The notes: generated by a model from the letters alone, not told the origin. 64,000 nt of DNA from Hymenobacter siberiensis (GCF_018967865.2 NZ_JAHLZY020000001.1:3410001-3474000); one strand, 5' to 3'. Positions 9,119 through 18,900 are shown, counted from the first letter of the stretch. A program made the numbers and translations.

Positions 9119-9157
9119 AAAAAGCCCCGATTGCACAATGCAATCGGGGCTTTTTGG
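9119..9157 (+). terminator. Bidirectional intrinsic terminator between priA and the convergent lipoprotein gene
   Basis: Perfect 17-bp stem: AAAAAGCCCCGATTGCA (9119-9135) pairs with 9139-9155 around a 3-nt loop. A-tract on one side and T-tract on the other let it work for both convergent genes. Confidence 0.9.
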
Positions 9158-9177
9158 CAATAAATCACTGGCTGGGA

Positions 9178-9780
9178 TTACATCTGGTCGAGCAACCACA
9201 GGATGATGAAAATCAAGCCGATGATGGCGATGATGGTACCAATCAGGCCATTGAGCAGGCCCACCAGCAAGCCCACGAGCAGCAGGATAATGCCAATGCG
9301 CAGGTTACCGCTGATGGCCGCCGTGCTGGACGTCGAAGCCGTGTTATCATGCTGGCGAACCGAGCCCGACTTCTGCATCAGCTTGTCCATTTTGCGGGTC
9401 ACCTTGCTCAGGGCCATGCGCTGCACCAAATTCAGCTTGGGAGCCGGAGCGGCCACAACCGCAGCGGGCACCTGAACGGCTGTGGCGGGCGTTGCAACGC
9501 GGGCCATGGTTTTAGCTGCTGGCGCGGCAGCAACTGTAGCCAGAGCGGCGGGCTGCACCGTGGCTACTGCGGCCGGGGCGACAGTGGCACCGGACTCGGC
9601 AGCGGGCATAACGGCCGTTGCGGGCGTGGCGGCGGGCACGGGAGTGGCCACGCGCGTAACGCCGTGGTAAGAGCTGCCCTTGGGCAGCATTGCGTACTCG
9701 GAACGGCTGCAGCTACCCAGCGTGAGGGCACAGGCAGCCAGCGCAACGAGTTTGGCGAAGGGAGGAAAAAAATTCTTCAT
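9178..9780 (-). CDS. Predicted lipoprotein with Ala/Val/Pro-rich linker and C-terminal hydrophobic segment
   Basis: 200 residues from the ATG at 9780. The N-terminus MKNFFPPFAKLVALAACALT leads to the lipobox LGSC, giving a lipid-modified Cys near residue 23. Residues ~45-110 are a low-complexity linker of Ala, Val, Thr and Pro. A basic, probably helical stretch (RMALSKVTRKMDKLMQKSG) follows. The last ~40 residues are a very hydrophobic stretch of Ile, Leu and Gly (LLVGLLVGLLNGLIGTIIAI) that could form one or two membrane helices. The open frame extends 11 codons further upstream, but that would spoil the signal peptide. Not a family I recognise; function unknown. Convergent with priA and sharing its terminator. 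Confidence 0.75.
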   Translation of the reverse strand: MKNFFPPFAKLVALAACALTLGSCSRSEYAMLPKGSSYHGVTRVATPVPAATPATAVMPAAESGATVAPAAVATVQPAALATVAAAPAAKTMARVATPATAVQVPAAVVAAPAPKLNLVQRMALSKVTRKMDKLMQKSGSVRQHDNTASTSSTAAISGNLRIGIILLLVGLLVGLLNGLIGTIIAIIGLIFIILWLLDQM

Positions 9781-9993
9781 AAGGTTACGGAGTAAAAAAA
9801 ATTGAATGCCCATTCTACGGCAAAAATTGTAAATAGGCGATTATTTGGAAATACTTTTTTATCCCATCACTTTTTAAAATCGGTTTTCAGCACGATTCAT
9901 GCTACCCTTCAGCTTGTTTCCAGTAGCGGCCGGGCTGAACGCAGCCCAACAAATTGCTGTTGAATAGCCCAGATGTGCTTACTTGCAAACCGT

Positions 9994-10791
9994 ATGAAAT
10001 ACTGTTTTTCTACCTGGCAACGGGCTTTGGGCGTAGTGGGAATAGGAACGGGAGCCGGAGTGCTGGTATTGAGCTGCACGCAGCTCCCGGCCGAAACCCG
10101 CCCGTCGATAGGGAATGAGCAGCGCTTGCAGGCCCTGCAGGTAGCCGATACCAGCGGCTACGAAACAGCCTCGCCCCGCGACCCCAACGGCATTGGCACC
10201 TATTACCTGGGCCGCCAGATTGCCCACGTAATGGGCCACGAAGGCGCGAGCTGGCTGGAACGCAACGGCCGCCGCCAGGAAGAAGGCACCGACCTGCTCC
10301 TGAAAGAGCTAAACCTGAAGCCCACCGATGTGGTGGCCGACATTGGGGCCGGCACGGGCTTTTTCTCGTTTCAATTAGCCAAAAGAGTCCCCAAAGGCGC
10401 AGTGTTGGCCGTTGATATTCAGCCCGAAATGATTGCGGCGCTGCAGGACAATAAGCGCCGCCTGAAGGCAACCAACGTGCGCTCCGTGCTGGGCACTACC
10501 ACCAACCCCGGCCTGCCCGCCGATAGCGTGGACCTGGTACTCATCGTGGATGCGTACCACGAGTTCGACCATCCGCGTGAGATGGGCCGGGCCATTCGGC
10601 GGGCGCTGCGCCCCGGCACGGGCCGGCTGGCCCTGGTCGAGTACCGAGCCGAAGACCCCAGCGTGCCCATCAAGCGCATTCATAAAATGAGCATTGGGCA
10701 GGCCCGCAAGGAAATGGCCGCCGTGGGCATGGTTCTGGCCGATTCCATTGAAACGCTGCCGCAGCAGCACCTGCTGCTGTTCAGAAAGTAG
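9994..10791 (+). CDS. Predicted exported (lipoprotein) class I SAM-dependent methyltransferase
   Basis: 265 residues from the ATG at 9994. The N-terminus has a hydrophobic stretch (ALGVVGIGTGAGVLVLSC) with a lipobox-like LVLSC at residue 28, so the protein should be a lipoprotein. The body is a Rossmann-fold methyltransferase: motif I VADIGAGTGFFS near residue 112, motif II LAVDIQPEM, a post-I VDLVLIVDAYHEF and motif RALRPGTGRLALVEY. The sequence ILGRQIAHVMGHEGASWLER type segment before motif I (YYLGRQIAHVMGHEGASWL here) is seen in other exported methyltransferases of this group. SAM is normally cytoplasmic, so the export signal is odd; the true topology needs testing. The upstream ATG at 9973 would add seven residues and is less likely. 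Substrate unknown. Confidence 0.8.
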   Translation: MKYCFSTWQRALGVVGIGTGAGVLVLSCTQLPAETRPSIGNEQRLQALQVADTSGYETASPRDPNGIGTYYLGRQIAHVMGHEGASWLERNGRRQEEGTDLLLKELNLKPTDVVADIGAGTGFFSFQLAKRVPKGAVLAVDIQPEMIAALQDNKRRLKATNVRSVLGTTTNPGLPADSVDLVLIVDAYHEFDHPREMGRAIRRALRPGTGRLALVEYRAEDPSVPIKRIHKMSIGQARKEMAAVGMVLADSIETLPQQHLLLFRK

Positions 10792-10801
10792 CCTCCCTTG
10801 C

Positions 10802-10892
10802 ACCGTAAGCTTCAGCTTGCAACAGGCGGCAGCGAGTTCAATCGTTGCGGGCGTTTCACTCGCTACGCTCGTCGCAAGCTAAAGCTTACGGT
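10802..10892 (+). repeat. Intergenic palindrome in front of queA
   Basis: ACCGTAAGCTTCAGCTTGC (10802-10820) pairs with 10874-10892 with a single G-U-type difference over 19 bp. A second internal pair AGCGAG/CTCGCT lies in the loop. The right arm ends 8 bp before the GACCTTTG -7-like box of queA, so the structure abuts the promoter. It has the look of a dispersed palindromic element rather than a terminator. Confidence 0.65.
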
Positions 10893-10911
10893 ACAGTGCG
10901 ACCTTTGCGGA

Positions 10912-12171
10912 ATGAACCCCGACCCGCGCCTGCTTTCCATTCAGGATTTCACTTATCCGCTGCCCGCCGAGCGCATTGCGCCCGAGCCCCTCCCCGACCG
11001 CGCTGCCAGCAAGCTCCTCGTGAGCCGCCACGGCCAGCTTACCGATAAAAACTTCCGCGACCTGCCCGGTGAGCTGCCGGCCGGCGCGCTCCTCGTTTTC
11101 AACGACACCCGTGTGGTGCGGGCCCGGCTGTTGGCCCGGCGGCCCACTGGCGGGCAGGTCGAGCTGTTTTGCCTGGAGCCAGTGGCCCCGCATCGCAGCC
11201 TGGAGCTGGCCCTTCAGCAAACCGACCACTGTACGTGGCGCTGCCTGGTGGGCAATGGCCGCCGCTGGAAGGCAGGCCCCGTGATGCTGGACTTCACGGC
11301 CGCCGATGGCCAGCCCGCCACGCTGCATGCCGAGCGCCAGGCGCAGGAAGCCGGCACCGCCCTCATTAATTTTCGCTGGGAGCCGGCCGAGCTGCCTTTT
11401 GCCGAGGTGCTGCGTGCCGCCGGCCACCTGCCCCTGCCGCCTTACATCGACCGACCCGACACCGCTACCGATGCCGTGCGCTACCAGACCGTGTATGCCG
11501 CCACCGAAGGGGCCGTGGCCGCCCCCACCGCTGGCCTGCACTTCACCCCGGAAATTCTGGCTGAGCTACAGGAAAAAGGCTTTGCCACGGGGCACGTTAC
11601 GCTGCACGTAGGGGCCGGCACGTTCCAGCCCGTGAAGGCCGACCACATGGCCGACCACCCCATGCACACCGAGCCCATTCTGGTCACGGCCGGACTGTTG
11701 CGCCAGCTGCTGGCCCATCGGCCCCGGCCGGTGATTGCCGTGGGCACCACCAGCCTGCGCACCCTGGAAACCCTGTATTGGCTGGGTGTGGGCCTGCTGC
11801 ACGCCGCCGCCGATGCTACCGACCCAGCCCCAGCCCCCGCGACTGAGCTGCTGGTAGCGCAGTGGCAACCCTACGAAATGGCCGGCGCAGCGGCCCGTAT
11901 CAGCCCCGAAATGGCTCTTACGGCCCTACTCCAGCACCTCGAAGCCACGGGCACCGATACCCTGCAGGCCAGCACGCGGCTGCTGATTGCGCCCGGCTAC
12001 CAGTTCCGGCTGGTCGATGGGCTTATCACCAATTTTCATCAGCCCGAAAGCACGTTGCTGCTGCTGGTAGCAGCACTGCTGGGCCCCGGCTGGCGCACAG
12101 TATATGAGCATGCTTTGAGCCATGGCTACCGGTTTCTGAGCTACGGCGACAGCTCGCTGCTGCTGCCGTGA
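10912..12171 (+). CDS. queA: S-adenosylmethionine:tRNA ribosyltransferase-isomerase (queuosine synthesis)
   Basis: 419 residues, longer than the ~350 of enterobacterial QueA but with all the core motifs. It transfers and isomerises the ribosyl part of SAM onto 7-aminomethyl-7-deazaguanine in tRNA, giving epoxyqueuosine. Recognisable blocks: FTYPLPAERIAPEPLPDRAASKLL at the N-terminus (core PLPAERIAPEP), LLVFNDTRVVRARL, EGAVAAPTAGLHFTPEI, HVTLHVGAGTFQPVKADH and LVDGLITNFHQPESTLLLLV. The frame is open 38 codons upstream through the palindrome, but the conserved N-terminus starts at the ATG at 10912. A GACCTTTG box ends only 4 nt before this ATG, so the transcript may be nearly leaderless. Confidence 0.93.
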   Translation: MNPDPRLLSIQDFTYPLPAERIAPEPLPDRAASKLLVSRHGQLTDKNFRDLPGELPAGALLVFNDTRVVRARLLARRPTGGQVELFCLEPVAPHRSLELALQQTDHCTWRCLVGNGRRWKAGPVMLDFTAADGQPATLHAERQAQEAGTALINFRWEPAELPFAEVLRAAGHLPLPPYIDRPDTATDAVRYQTVYAATEGAVAAPTAGLHFTPEILAELQEKGFATGHVTLHVGAGTFQPVKADHMADHPMHTEPILVTAGLLRQLLAHRPRPVIAVGTTSLRTLETLYWLGVGLLHAAADATDPAPAPATELLVAQWQPYEMAGAAARISPEMALTALLQHLEATGTDTLQASTRLLIAPGYQFRLVDGLITNFHQPESTLLLLVAALLGPGWRTVYEHALSHGYRFLSYGDSSLLLP

Positions 12172-12288
12172 GGGAAGCAAAAAACGGTTTTCAGGGACTG
12201 GCCCAACTGCGGCATACCCCTTGCACCAACCTTTGCCCGTAGGGAGCGTACAAACCCCTCACAACCCTTTTTCCTTCTCCTGACTCTG

Positions 12289-12597
12289 ATGAAAAAAATA
12301 ACCCTATTGCTCGCATTTTCCGCTTTTGCTACTGCTGCTTTTGCGCAAACCACTCCTTCTACGGAAGTGAAAGTGCGCGACAATGGCACCACCAAAGTGG
12401 TAACCAAAACCGGCAAAACCAACGTTGGCCAAGCCCTTGACAACACAAAAGATGCCGCCGGCAACGTGGCCCACAAAACGGGTAGCGCCATCAAGCGCGG
12501 CGCGCGCAAAACCGGCCGCGCTGTGAAACGCGGCACCCAAAAAGTAGGCAAAAAAACGGTAAAAGCTACTCAAAAGGCAGAAGCCAAAACCGAATAG
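12289..12597 (+). CDS. Small exported, strongly basic protein
   Basis: 102 residues. MKKITLLLAFSAFATAAFA followed by QTT is a clear Sec signal peptide with an AFA-Q cleavage site. The mature ~83 residues are rich in Lys, Thr, Gly and Arg with pseudo-repeats (KTGSAIKRGARKTGRAVKRG, KKTVKATQKAEAKTE), reminiscent of a histone-like or cell-wall-binding tail. There is no known domain I recognise. A ribosome site is not evident; an ACCTTTG -7-like box lies about 60 bp upstream. Its own terminator follows. Function unknown; binding to an anionic surface such as LPS, DNA or polysaccharide is a guess from charge. Confidence 0.75.
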   Translation: MKKITLLLAFSAFATAAFAQTTPSTEVKVRDNGTTKVVTKTGKTNVGQALDNTKDAAGNVAHKTGSAIKRGARKTGRAVKRGTQKVGKKTVKATQKAEAKTE

Positions 12598-12632
12598 TCC
12601 TTTCCAAGAACTGTTCCTTTCCGCTTTCCAGC

Positions 12633-12667
12633 AAGAAGAACCCCGGCCAAGGCCAGGGTTTTTTCTT
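12633..12667 (+). terminator. Intrinsic terminator after the small basic protein
   Basis: AAGAAGAACCC-GGCC and GGCC-GGGTTTTTTCTT form a GC stem with complementary A/T flanks. It is flanked by convergent genes, so it may serve both. Confidence 0.75.
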
Positions 12668-12689
12668 GCCCGCTTGCGAAGCGAAAGGG

Positions 12690-12926
12690 CTACTCCGCGC
12701 TGGGCTTTTCGCGCACTTCGTGCAGCACTTTTTCTACGATGCTGCGCCCAAACAGGCTGAGGCCCGAGTTGAGCACTACCAAGGCCGCCGTGCCGGCAGC
12801 CAGCCACTTTGAAGCGGGCTGGCGCTGGTCTTTCAGGCTGCCGGCCCAGTGCACCATGCTGGCGCCCGCGCCAATGGTAGCCAGCCCCAGCGGGGCAAAA
12901 ATCAGCCATTTTGATTTATGCGTCAT
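12690..12926 (-). CDS. Small membrane protein with two predicted transmembrane helices
   Basis: 78 residues from the ATG at 12926. Hydrophobic segments are at about residues 7-25 (WLIFAPLGLATIGAGASMV) and 38-57 (WLAAGTAALVVLNSGLSLFG), joined by a short polar loop, with a charged tail KVLHEVREKPSAE. The frame is open for another 56 codons, but that extension would overlap the divergent gene starting at 13068 and is not hydrophobic or conserved looking. It is not a family I can name; small two-helix proteins like this occur widely in Hymenobacter. Confidence 0.65.
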   Translation of the reverse strand: MTHKSKWLIFAPLGLATIGAGASMVHWAGSLKDQRQPASKWLAAGTAALVVLNSGLSLFGRSIVEKVLHEVREKPSAE

Positions 12927-13067
12927 CGAATAAAAAAGGAATAAGGGTGTAATGATGAGCCACGCGCGGCGATTCAGCTTCTGGGCTGTTATCAGCACGT
13001 ACCTTTCGGCTTTCTGCTTACGCACCGTACCGAGCCGTGTTTCGACTACGGATTCCGCCTTCGCTTT

Positions 13068-13532
13068 ATGACGCCTTACGAACAACTGCTGCACCTCGCC
13101 TTCACCGCGCCCAACGACGTGAAGTATTATCTCACCCCCAATGCGTTGCAGGCCTACGACCTGATGCGTAAAGCCCCGCCCGCGCAGCTGCCCTTCCGCT
13201 TCGAGCAGGTGCGCCTGGGCCTGGCCCTGAGCCTGCTCAAACTAGTATCGGAGCTGGGCGACCACGACGAGAGCCGCCAGGTGCTTGATGTGCTGCACCG
13301 CGCCCTGAACGAGGCCCACTCGCCCGAGGACATCGACCGCATTATCGGCCGCGAGGCGCGCTTGTTCGACCGCCTCTACGAAAACCTGTATGTGAACGAA
13401 GAAGGCGAAGAGCTGCTCAACCTCTTCGGCCGCACGCTGGATGCCGACGCACCCGAAGTGCTCGAAGCAGTGGCGCAGGAAGGCGTGGACCTGGCCCGCA
13501 CCCTCGATTTAGACTCCGACGAGGACGAGTAA
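13068..13532 (+). CDS. Acidic helical protein of unknown function
   Basis: 154 residues, strongly acidic especially at the end (DLDSDEDE). Predicted to be all alpha: MTPYEQLLHLAFTAPNDVKYYL, EQVRLGLALSLLKLVSELGD and DIDRIIGREARLFDRLYENL read as amphipathic helices. Codon use and GC content match its neighbours, so it is a real gene rather than a shadow. No signal peptide or membrane segment, so probably cytoplasmic. I do not recognise the family. It starts 141 bp from the divergent membrane-protein gene and ends 56 bp before the prohibitin-like gene, so it may be co-transcribed with the latter. Confidence 0.75.
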   Translation: MTPYEQLLHLAFTAPNDVKYYLTPNALQAYDLMRKAPPAQLPFRFEQVRLGLALSLLKLVSELGDHDESRQVLDVLHRALNEAHSPEDIDRIIGREARLFDRLYENLYVNEEGEELLNLFGRTLDADAPEVLEAVAQEGVDLARTLDLDSDEDE

Positions 13533-13588
13533 ACCACATTTTTTATTCGGAGTATTACCAATCCATCCCCATTTCTTAACCCCTGCCC

Positions 13589-14500
13589 ATGGCACTTTCC
13601 ATTCTTGGTTTTATTATTCTGGTACTGGGGCTGAATGCCAGCCGCTTCTCCGAGCGGCTGGAGCGCCTGCGCGGCGGCCTCATTTTCCTGGGCGGCGCGT
13701 TTCTGATTCTGGGGCTGGCCCTGAGCACCATCGTGCAGGTCGGAGTGGGCCAAGTGGGCGTGCAAACGCTGTTTGGGCAGGTGCAAAAGCGGGTGCTGCA
13801 ACCCGGCCTGAGCACGGTGAACCCGCTGGTGGACGTGACCCGCTTCGACACCCGCACGCAGAACTACACCATGTCGGCGCAGCACGGCGAGGGCTCCCAG
13901 GCGGGCGACGACGCCATTCGCGTCCTCTCGGCCGACGGCCTGGAAGTGATTATCGACCTCACTGTGCTTTACCACGTACTGCCGGCTCAGGCCCCCAAAA
14001 TCCTGGCCACCATTGGCGAGGACTACCAGGACAAGATTGTACGGGCCATTTCGCGGACCCGCATCCGCGACAACGCAGTTTATTACGATGCCGTGGCGCT
14101 GTACTCCACGCGCCGCGAGGAGTTCCAGACGCGCATTCTGGCCGCCATCGAAAAGGATTTTCGCACCAACGGCCTGCAGCTCGACCAGCTGCTTATCCGC
14201 AACATTCAATTGCCCGAGTCGGTGAAACGCAGCATCGAAAGCAAGATTTCGGCCGAGCAGGATGCGCAGAAAATGCAGTTTGTGCTGCAAAAGGAAAAGC
14301 AGGAAGCCGAGCGCAAGCGCGTGGAAGCCCAGGGCATTGCTGACTACCAGCGGATTGTGAACACCGAGCTGAGCGACAAGCTGCTGCAGTACGAAACCAT
14401 CAAGGCCAACCAAGCTATTGCCACTTCGCCCAATGCCAAGGTTATCATCATGGGCGGCGGGCGTGGCGCTACGCCGCAGCTGCTGATTGGCGATAAGTAG
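13589..14500 (+). CDS. Prohibitin / SPFH-domain membrane protein
   Basis: 303 residues. Two N-terminal hydrophobic segments (residues ~2-16 and ~30-50) anchor the protein; then comes an SPFH (band 7) domain with VGVGQVGVQTLFGQVQ, RVLQPGLSTVNPLVDVTRFDTRTQNYTM (core LVDVTRFDTRTQNYT) and ADGLEVIIDLTVLYHV. A coiled-coil region with QKEKQEAERKRVEAQGIADYQ near residues 225-260 is the usual oligomerisation helix of prohibitins. The C-terminus has NAKVIIMGGGRG. Family members form large membrane rings that organise lipid microdomains or protect AAA proteases; which applies here is not visible. The two N-terminal hydrophobic segments instead of one are slightly unusual. A terminator follows 18 bp after the stop. 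Confidence 0.88.
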   Translation: MALSILGFIILVLGLNASRFSERLERLRGGLIFLGGAFLILGLALSTIVQVGVGQVGVQTLFGQVQKRVLQPGLSTVNPLVDVTRFDTRTQNYTMSAQHGEGSQAGDDAIRVLSADGLEVIIDLTVLYHVLPAQAPKILATIGEDYQDKIVRAISRTRIRDNAVYYDAVALYSTRREEFQTRILAAIEKDFRTNGLQLDQLLIRNIQLPESVKRSIESKISAEQDAQKMQFVLQKEKQEAERKRVEAQGIADYQRIVNTELSDKLLQYETIKANQAIATSPNAKVIIMGGGRGATPQLLIGDK

Positions 14501-14518
14501 CACCATATCTGCATCTAC

Positions 14519-14555
14519 AAAAAAAGCCCTGGCAGTGTGCCAGGGCTTTTTTTGT
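14519..14555 (+). terminator. Bidirectional terminator between prohibitin-like gene and SusD
   Basis: AAAAAAAGCCCTGGCA (14519-14534) pairs perfectly with 14538-14553 around a GTG loop. It separates the convergent prohibitin-like and susD genes and can serve both. Confidence 0.9.
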
Positions 14556-14574
14556 AGATGAAAACGTGGGCAGT

Positions 14575-15933
14575 TTAGTAGCCGTCGTTCTGTTGCAGGT
14601 TGGCGTTCAGGTCGCGCTCGCGCTGGGGGATGGGGAAAATCAGCTTAGGCGAGCTGTAGGGCAGGCTGCCAACGGACGCGGCGTTGCGCTTGAGGTCGTG
14701 CAGCAGGAAGCCTTCGAAAGCCAACTCCAGGTGCCGCTCACTCAGGATAGCAGGCAGCGTGAGTGTAGTGAGGGCCGGCAGTTTTGCGCGGGCCCGCACG
14801 CGGTTCACATCGGCCAGCGGAGTAGCACCCAGTGTGGTATTAGCACGGAAGTTGCCCTCGGCACGGGTGAGGTACATTTCGGCCAGACGGATGAGGTGAA
14901 TGTTGCCGTGAATGTTGTCGAACTTCAGGGTAAGCGCCGCGTCGGGGCCGTTGCTGGTGTCGAACAGGTTCAGGCGGTCATCGGCCGCATTGTAGAGGCC
15001 CAGGTGCAAATCGAGCACGGCCACATCGCCCCGGCCGTTGCTGGAGTAGAACGTATTCAGGTCGTTGGTACCGCTTTGGGTGGTGAGCTGAACGTCGAAT
15101 ATGCTTTCGCTGGTGTTGGCCTTATTGGCAAACTCATCAGCGTAGCGGGGTACCAACGAGTAGCTGCCGGTCTGAATTACCTTGTTGGCCTCGGCGGCGG
15201 CATCGGCGTAGCGGCCCTGCTGCAGGTACACCCGCGAGAGCATGGCCGAAGCGGCCGCGCTGGTAGCAAATACGCCGTTGGAGGCGGGTAGTTGACGCTC
15301 GGCATCCAGCAGGTCCTTGATAACCTGGGTGTAAATCTCGGCCACCGAGTTGCGCTTAGCCAAGCCCGTCACCGTGAGGGCATTGGCGGGGTTATTAGGG
15401 TCGGTGGGGGTAACTACCAGCACCACGCCGGGGTTGCTGGCCGGCGTGCCGTCGTTCCAGGCGCGGGCATAGAGGCGCACGAGGTCGAAATACAGCGAAC
15501 CGCGCAGAAACTTGGCCCCACCGGCCACGGCATCGGCCTTGGTAGCGGTTACTTTGCCAAGGTTGGCCAGCACCGTGTTGGCCACGTTGATGGTGCGGTA
15601 CGCATTAATCCAGGTGAAGGACACGAAGGAGTTATTCACCAGAATGCGCTTGTTGAAAATCTCTTTCGGCTGGCTGTAGGTGCCGCCAAACTGAATTTCG
15701 CCGTTGTCGCCCAAGAAATCGGAGTAGTACTGGAAGCCACCGCCGTAGAGGTACTGGTCGCCGGCCAGCTCGTAGCCGCCTTTCAGCAGCGTTTCCACGT
15801 CGTTGGAGTTGTTGAGGGCCGTTTCGGCGGGCACCGAGTTCACGGGGGCCACATCGAGGCGCTTGCCGCAGCCGCTCAGCATTGCCGCGCTGAGGCCGGC
15901 AGCCAGGGCCAGGGGATAAAATACCTTTTTCAT
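14575..15933 (-). CDS. SusD/RagB-family nutrient-binding outer-membrane lipoprotein
   Basis: 452 residues. Signal peptide MKKVFYPLALAAGLSAAM with lipobox LSGC (Cys22) makes it a surface lipoprotein. The RagB/SusD pattern is clear: LDVAPVNSVPAETALNNSND at the N-terminus, helical TPR-like repeats in the middle (GGAKFLRGSLYFDLVRLYAR, SRVYLQQGRYADAAAEANKV) and the C-terminal block LIRLAEMYLTRAEGNF..LADVNRVRARA..ILSERHLELAFEGFLLHDLKR. SusD proteins lid the SusC transporter and bind the ligand. It follows the susC gene (39 bp gap) in one operon on the minus strand. Ligand not predictable; no degradative enzyme lies nearby. Confidence 0.93.
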   Translation of the reverse strand: MKKVFYPLALAAGLSAAMLSGCGKRLDVAPVNSVPAETALNNSNDVETLLKGGYELAGDQYLYGGGFQYYSDFLGDNGEIQFGGTYSQPKEIFNKRILVNNSFVSFTWINAYRTINVANTVLANLGKVTATKADAVAGGAKFLRGSLYFDLVRLYARAWNDGTPASNPGVVLVVTPTDPNNPANALTVTGLAKRNSVAEIYTQVIKDLLDAERQLPASNGVFATSAAASAMLSRVYLQQGRYADAAAEANKVIQTGSYSLVPRYADEFANKANTSESIFDVQLTTQSGTNDLNTFYSSNGRGDVAVLDLHLGLYNAADDRLNLFDTSNGPDAALTLKFDNIHGNIHLIRLAEMYLTRAEGNFRANTTLGATPLADVNRVRARAKLPALTTLTLPAILSERHLELAFEGFLLHDLKRNAASVGSLPYSSPKLIFPIPQRERDLNANLQQNDGY

Positions 15934-15972
15934 ATAGTTCGAACTGTCGGAAGTGAGGAAAAGAGCCCGGGC

Positions 15973-18900
15973 TTAGAAGCCCACATTGATGCCCACGGTG
16001 TAGGTGCGGGCTTGCGGGGCCGAGTAGAAGTCGTTGCCCTGGCCAATGTTACTAGCTTGGTAGTCGGCGTTCACTTCCGGGTCCCAGCCCTTGTAGGGCG
16101 TGAAGGTGAGCAGGTTGACACCAGTGAGGTAGATGCGCACGCGCTCAAGCATGGCCTTGCCCACAACGGCGGCGGGCAGGGTGTAGCTCAGCGTGGTCGT
16201 CTTCAGGCGCACGTAGTCGCCGTTGGAGAGGTAGCGAGTCGAGTTGGCGGTGCCGTTGCCCTCAAACAGACGGGCCTGGGGCACATTGGTGATGTCGCCG
16301 GGCTTCTGCCAGCGGTTCAGCTGGTCGGTGGTCTGGTTGTCGAAGCCGTTGCTGGCATTGGCGGCCTGGTACTGCCCGCCACCGTCAAAAATCTTGTTAC
16401 CAAACACGCCCTGGAACGTGAAATTCAGCTCCACACCTTTGTAGCTCAGGGTATTGGTTACGCCGCCCACCCAGCGCGGGTTGGGGTTGCCCACTACCAC
16501 GCGGTTGGCATCGTTGTAGTTGCTGGTCGTGCCAGCGCTGTGGTCAATGGTTGTGCTGCCGTCGTCGTTCGTCTTATTCTTCCAGTACAGGGCATCGCCG
16601 TTGGCGCGGTCTACCCCAGCGTATTCCACAGTGTAGAACACGCCGATGGGCTGGCCTTCTACGGCGCGGTTCACGTAGCCGCCGTTCAGGATTTGCTTGT
16701 CCAGGTTCGTGATTTTGTTCTGGTTGGTGGCCGCGTTGAAGGTGGTGGTCCAGGCGAAGGCACCCACCGCGTTGCGGGTAGTCAGCGAGAATTCCAGGCC
16801 CTTGTTTTCGAGGCTGCCCACGTTGCGGAACTGTCTGGTGTAGCCCGTGACGCTGGGGGTGTTCACCGCCAGCACCAGGCCGGTAGTCTTTTTCAGGTAG
16901 GCATCCACCTCACCGGTAATGCGGTTATCGAGGAAGCCGAATTCGAGGCCGGCGTCGGCCTGCGTGGTCGATTCCCACTTCAGGTCGGGGTTACCCAGCG
17001 TCTGGTCGGGCCGGATGGTGGGGCCGCCCGCGTAGGAGCCACCCGAGTACAGGGAACGAGATATGAAGTCGCCGAAGCCCTGGTTGCCGGTTTTGCCGAA
17101 GCTGACGCGCGGCTTGAGCAGGCTCAGCACTTTCTGGTCGTGCAGGAAGGCTTCATCGGTAACTACCCAGCCCAGCGAAGCAGCCGGGAAGAAACCATAG
17201 GGATTGTTTTTGCCGAAACGCGACGAACCGTCAACGCGGCCGCTCAGGGTGAGCAGGTACTTGCTGGCAAAGGCGTAATTGACGCGGGCGAAGTATGAAA
17301 CCAGCGTGCTGCCCGTGCTGCGCGACGAACCGGCGTTAATCAAACCAGCGCTGGTGATGTACTTGAAGGCATCGCTCGGAAACTGCTGGCCCGACACGCT
17401 GTTGCTGTTGATGCGCCGCTCTTCGTACGACGTACCCACCACGGCCTCCACCGAGTGCAGCTCGGCAAAGCGCTTCTGGTAGGTCAGAAAGTTGTTGGTT
17501 GTGAAGCGGTTGTTCTGCACATAGGCGTTGTAGCCGTTGCCGTTGCTGGTGAAGTCGGTGTTGCGGGCCGTGAGGCGGCCCTGATAAGAAGTCTCGTTCT
17601 GGTTCAGCAGGTCCATGCCCAGCTCGCTGCGGAATGAGAGGCCATCGACGATTTTAAACTGCCCGTACACGTTGCCCACCGTGCGGTATACCGTGGTCAC
17701 AAACGAGGCGTTTTCCACGCTCAGCAGCGGGTTGTAGTACACCGGAAAGTTGGTGTTGGGCTGGCCGGTGGCCGGGTCCAGCGCCCCGCTCAGCAGCCCC
17801 GTGCGGGGGTCGATGAGGGGTGTGATGGGCGACAAGGCCACCAGCTGAAGCGGCGTGCCGAAGGAGTTGTCGTTGTCGAGGCGGTTGTTTTTGGTACGGG
17901 CCAGGTTAATGTTCACGCCCAGGGTCAGGCGCTTGCTGGCATTGTGGTCCACGTTGATGCGGGCGCTCATCTTCTCAAACTTGTTGTTGATGAGGATGCC
18001 CTTCTGGTTGGTATAGTTGCCGGCAATGTAAAAGCGGGTTTTCTCGTCGCCGCCGTTGGCACCCAGGTCATACTGGCTGAAGGGAGCCCGCTGAAAGGCT
18101 TCGTTCTGCCAGTTGGTGTTCACGGCCGCCGTCTTGTAGTCATCGTTGCCGGCCGAAAAGCGGCGCAGGCGGGCCTCAGTGTAGGCCACGTAATCGAACG
18201 AAGGGTCGCGCACGTTTTCGTTCGCGGCAGCTTCGCGTTCCAGCATCACGTAGTCGGCCGAGTTCAGATACGACTTTTTGCGGGTAGGCTCGCTAACGCC
18301 AGTCTGGTAGCCCAGGTTGAACTTGGTGGGGCCGCTCTTGCCGTGCTTGGTGGTGATAAGGATAACACCGTTGGACCCGCGCGAACCGTAAATGGCCGAC
18401 GACGAGGCATCCTTCAGAATGCTGATGGACTCGATGTCGTTGGGGTTGAGGTCGGCAATCGGGTTAGTAGGGGCCGAGGTGCCCGACTGGTCTTCCGAGG
18501 TAATGGGGATGCCATCAATCACGTACAGCGGCTGCGTATCACCGCTCACCGATGTAGTGCCGCGCACGCGCACCTTCACGGCCTGGCCCAGCTTGCCGCT
18601 GCCGTTCTCAATAAATACGCCGGCCGCCTTGCCCTGAATGGCTTGTTCGAACGACGTAACCGGCGTGTTGGCAATTTCCTTGGACGAAACCGTAGCCACG
18701 GAACCGGTGAGGTCGGTTTTAGACTGGGTGCCGTAGCCTACTACTACCGCTTCGCTCAGCTGCGTAGCCGCCACGGCCAGCGTCACGTTGATAGCCGTTT
18801 GGCTGCCCACCGCAATAGTCTGCGCCGTGTAGCCCACCGAGCTGATAACCAGCGTAGCACCTGGCTTCACGCTCAGGCTGAAAGCACCGTTGGCCCCGGT

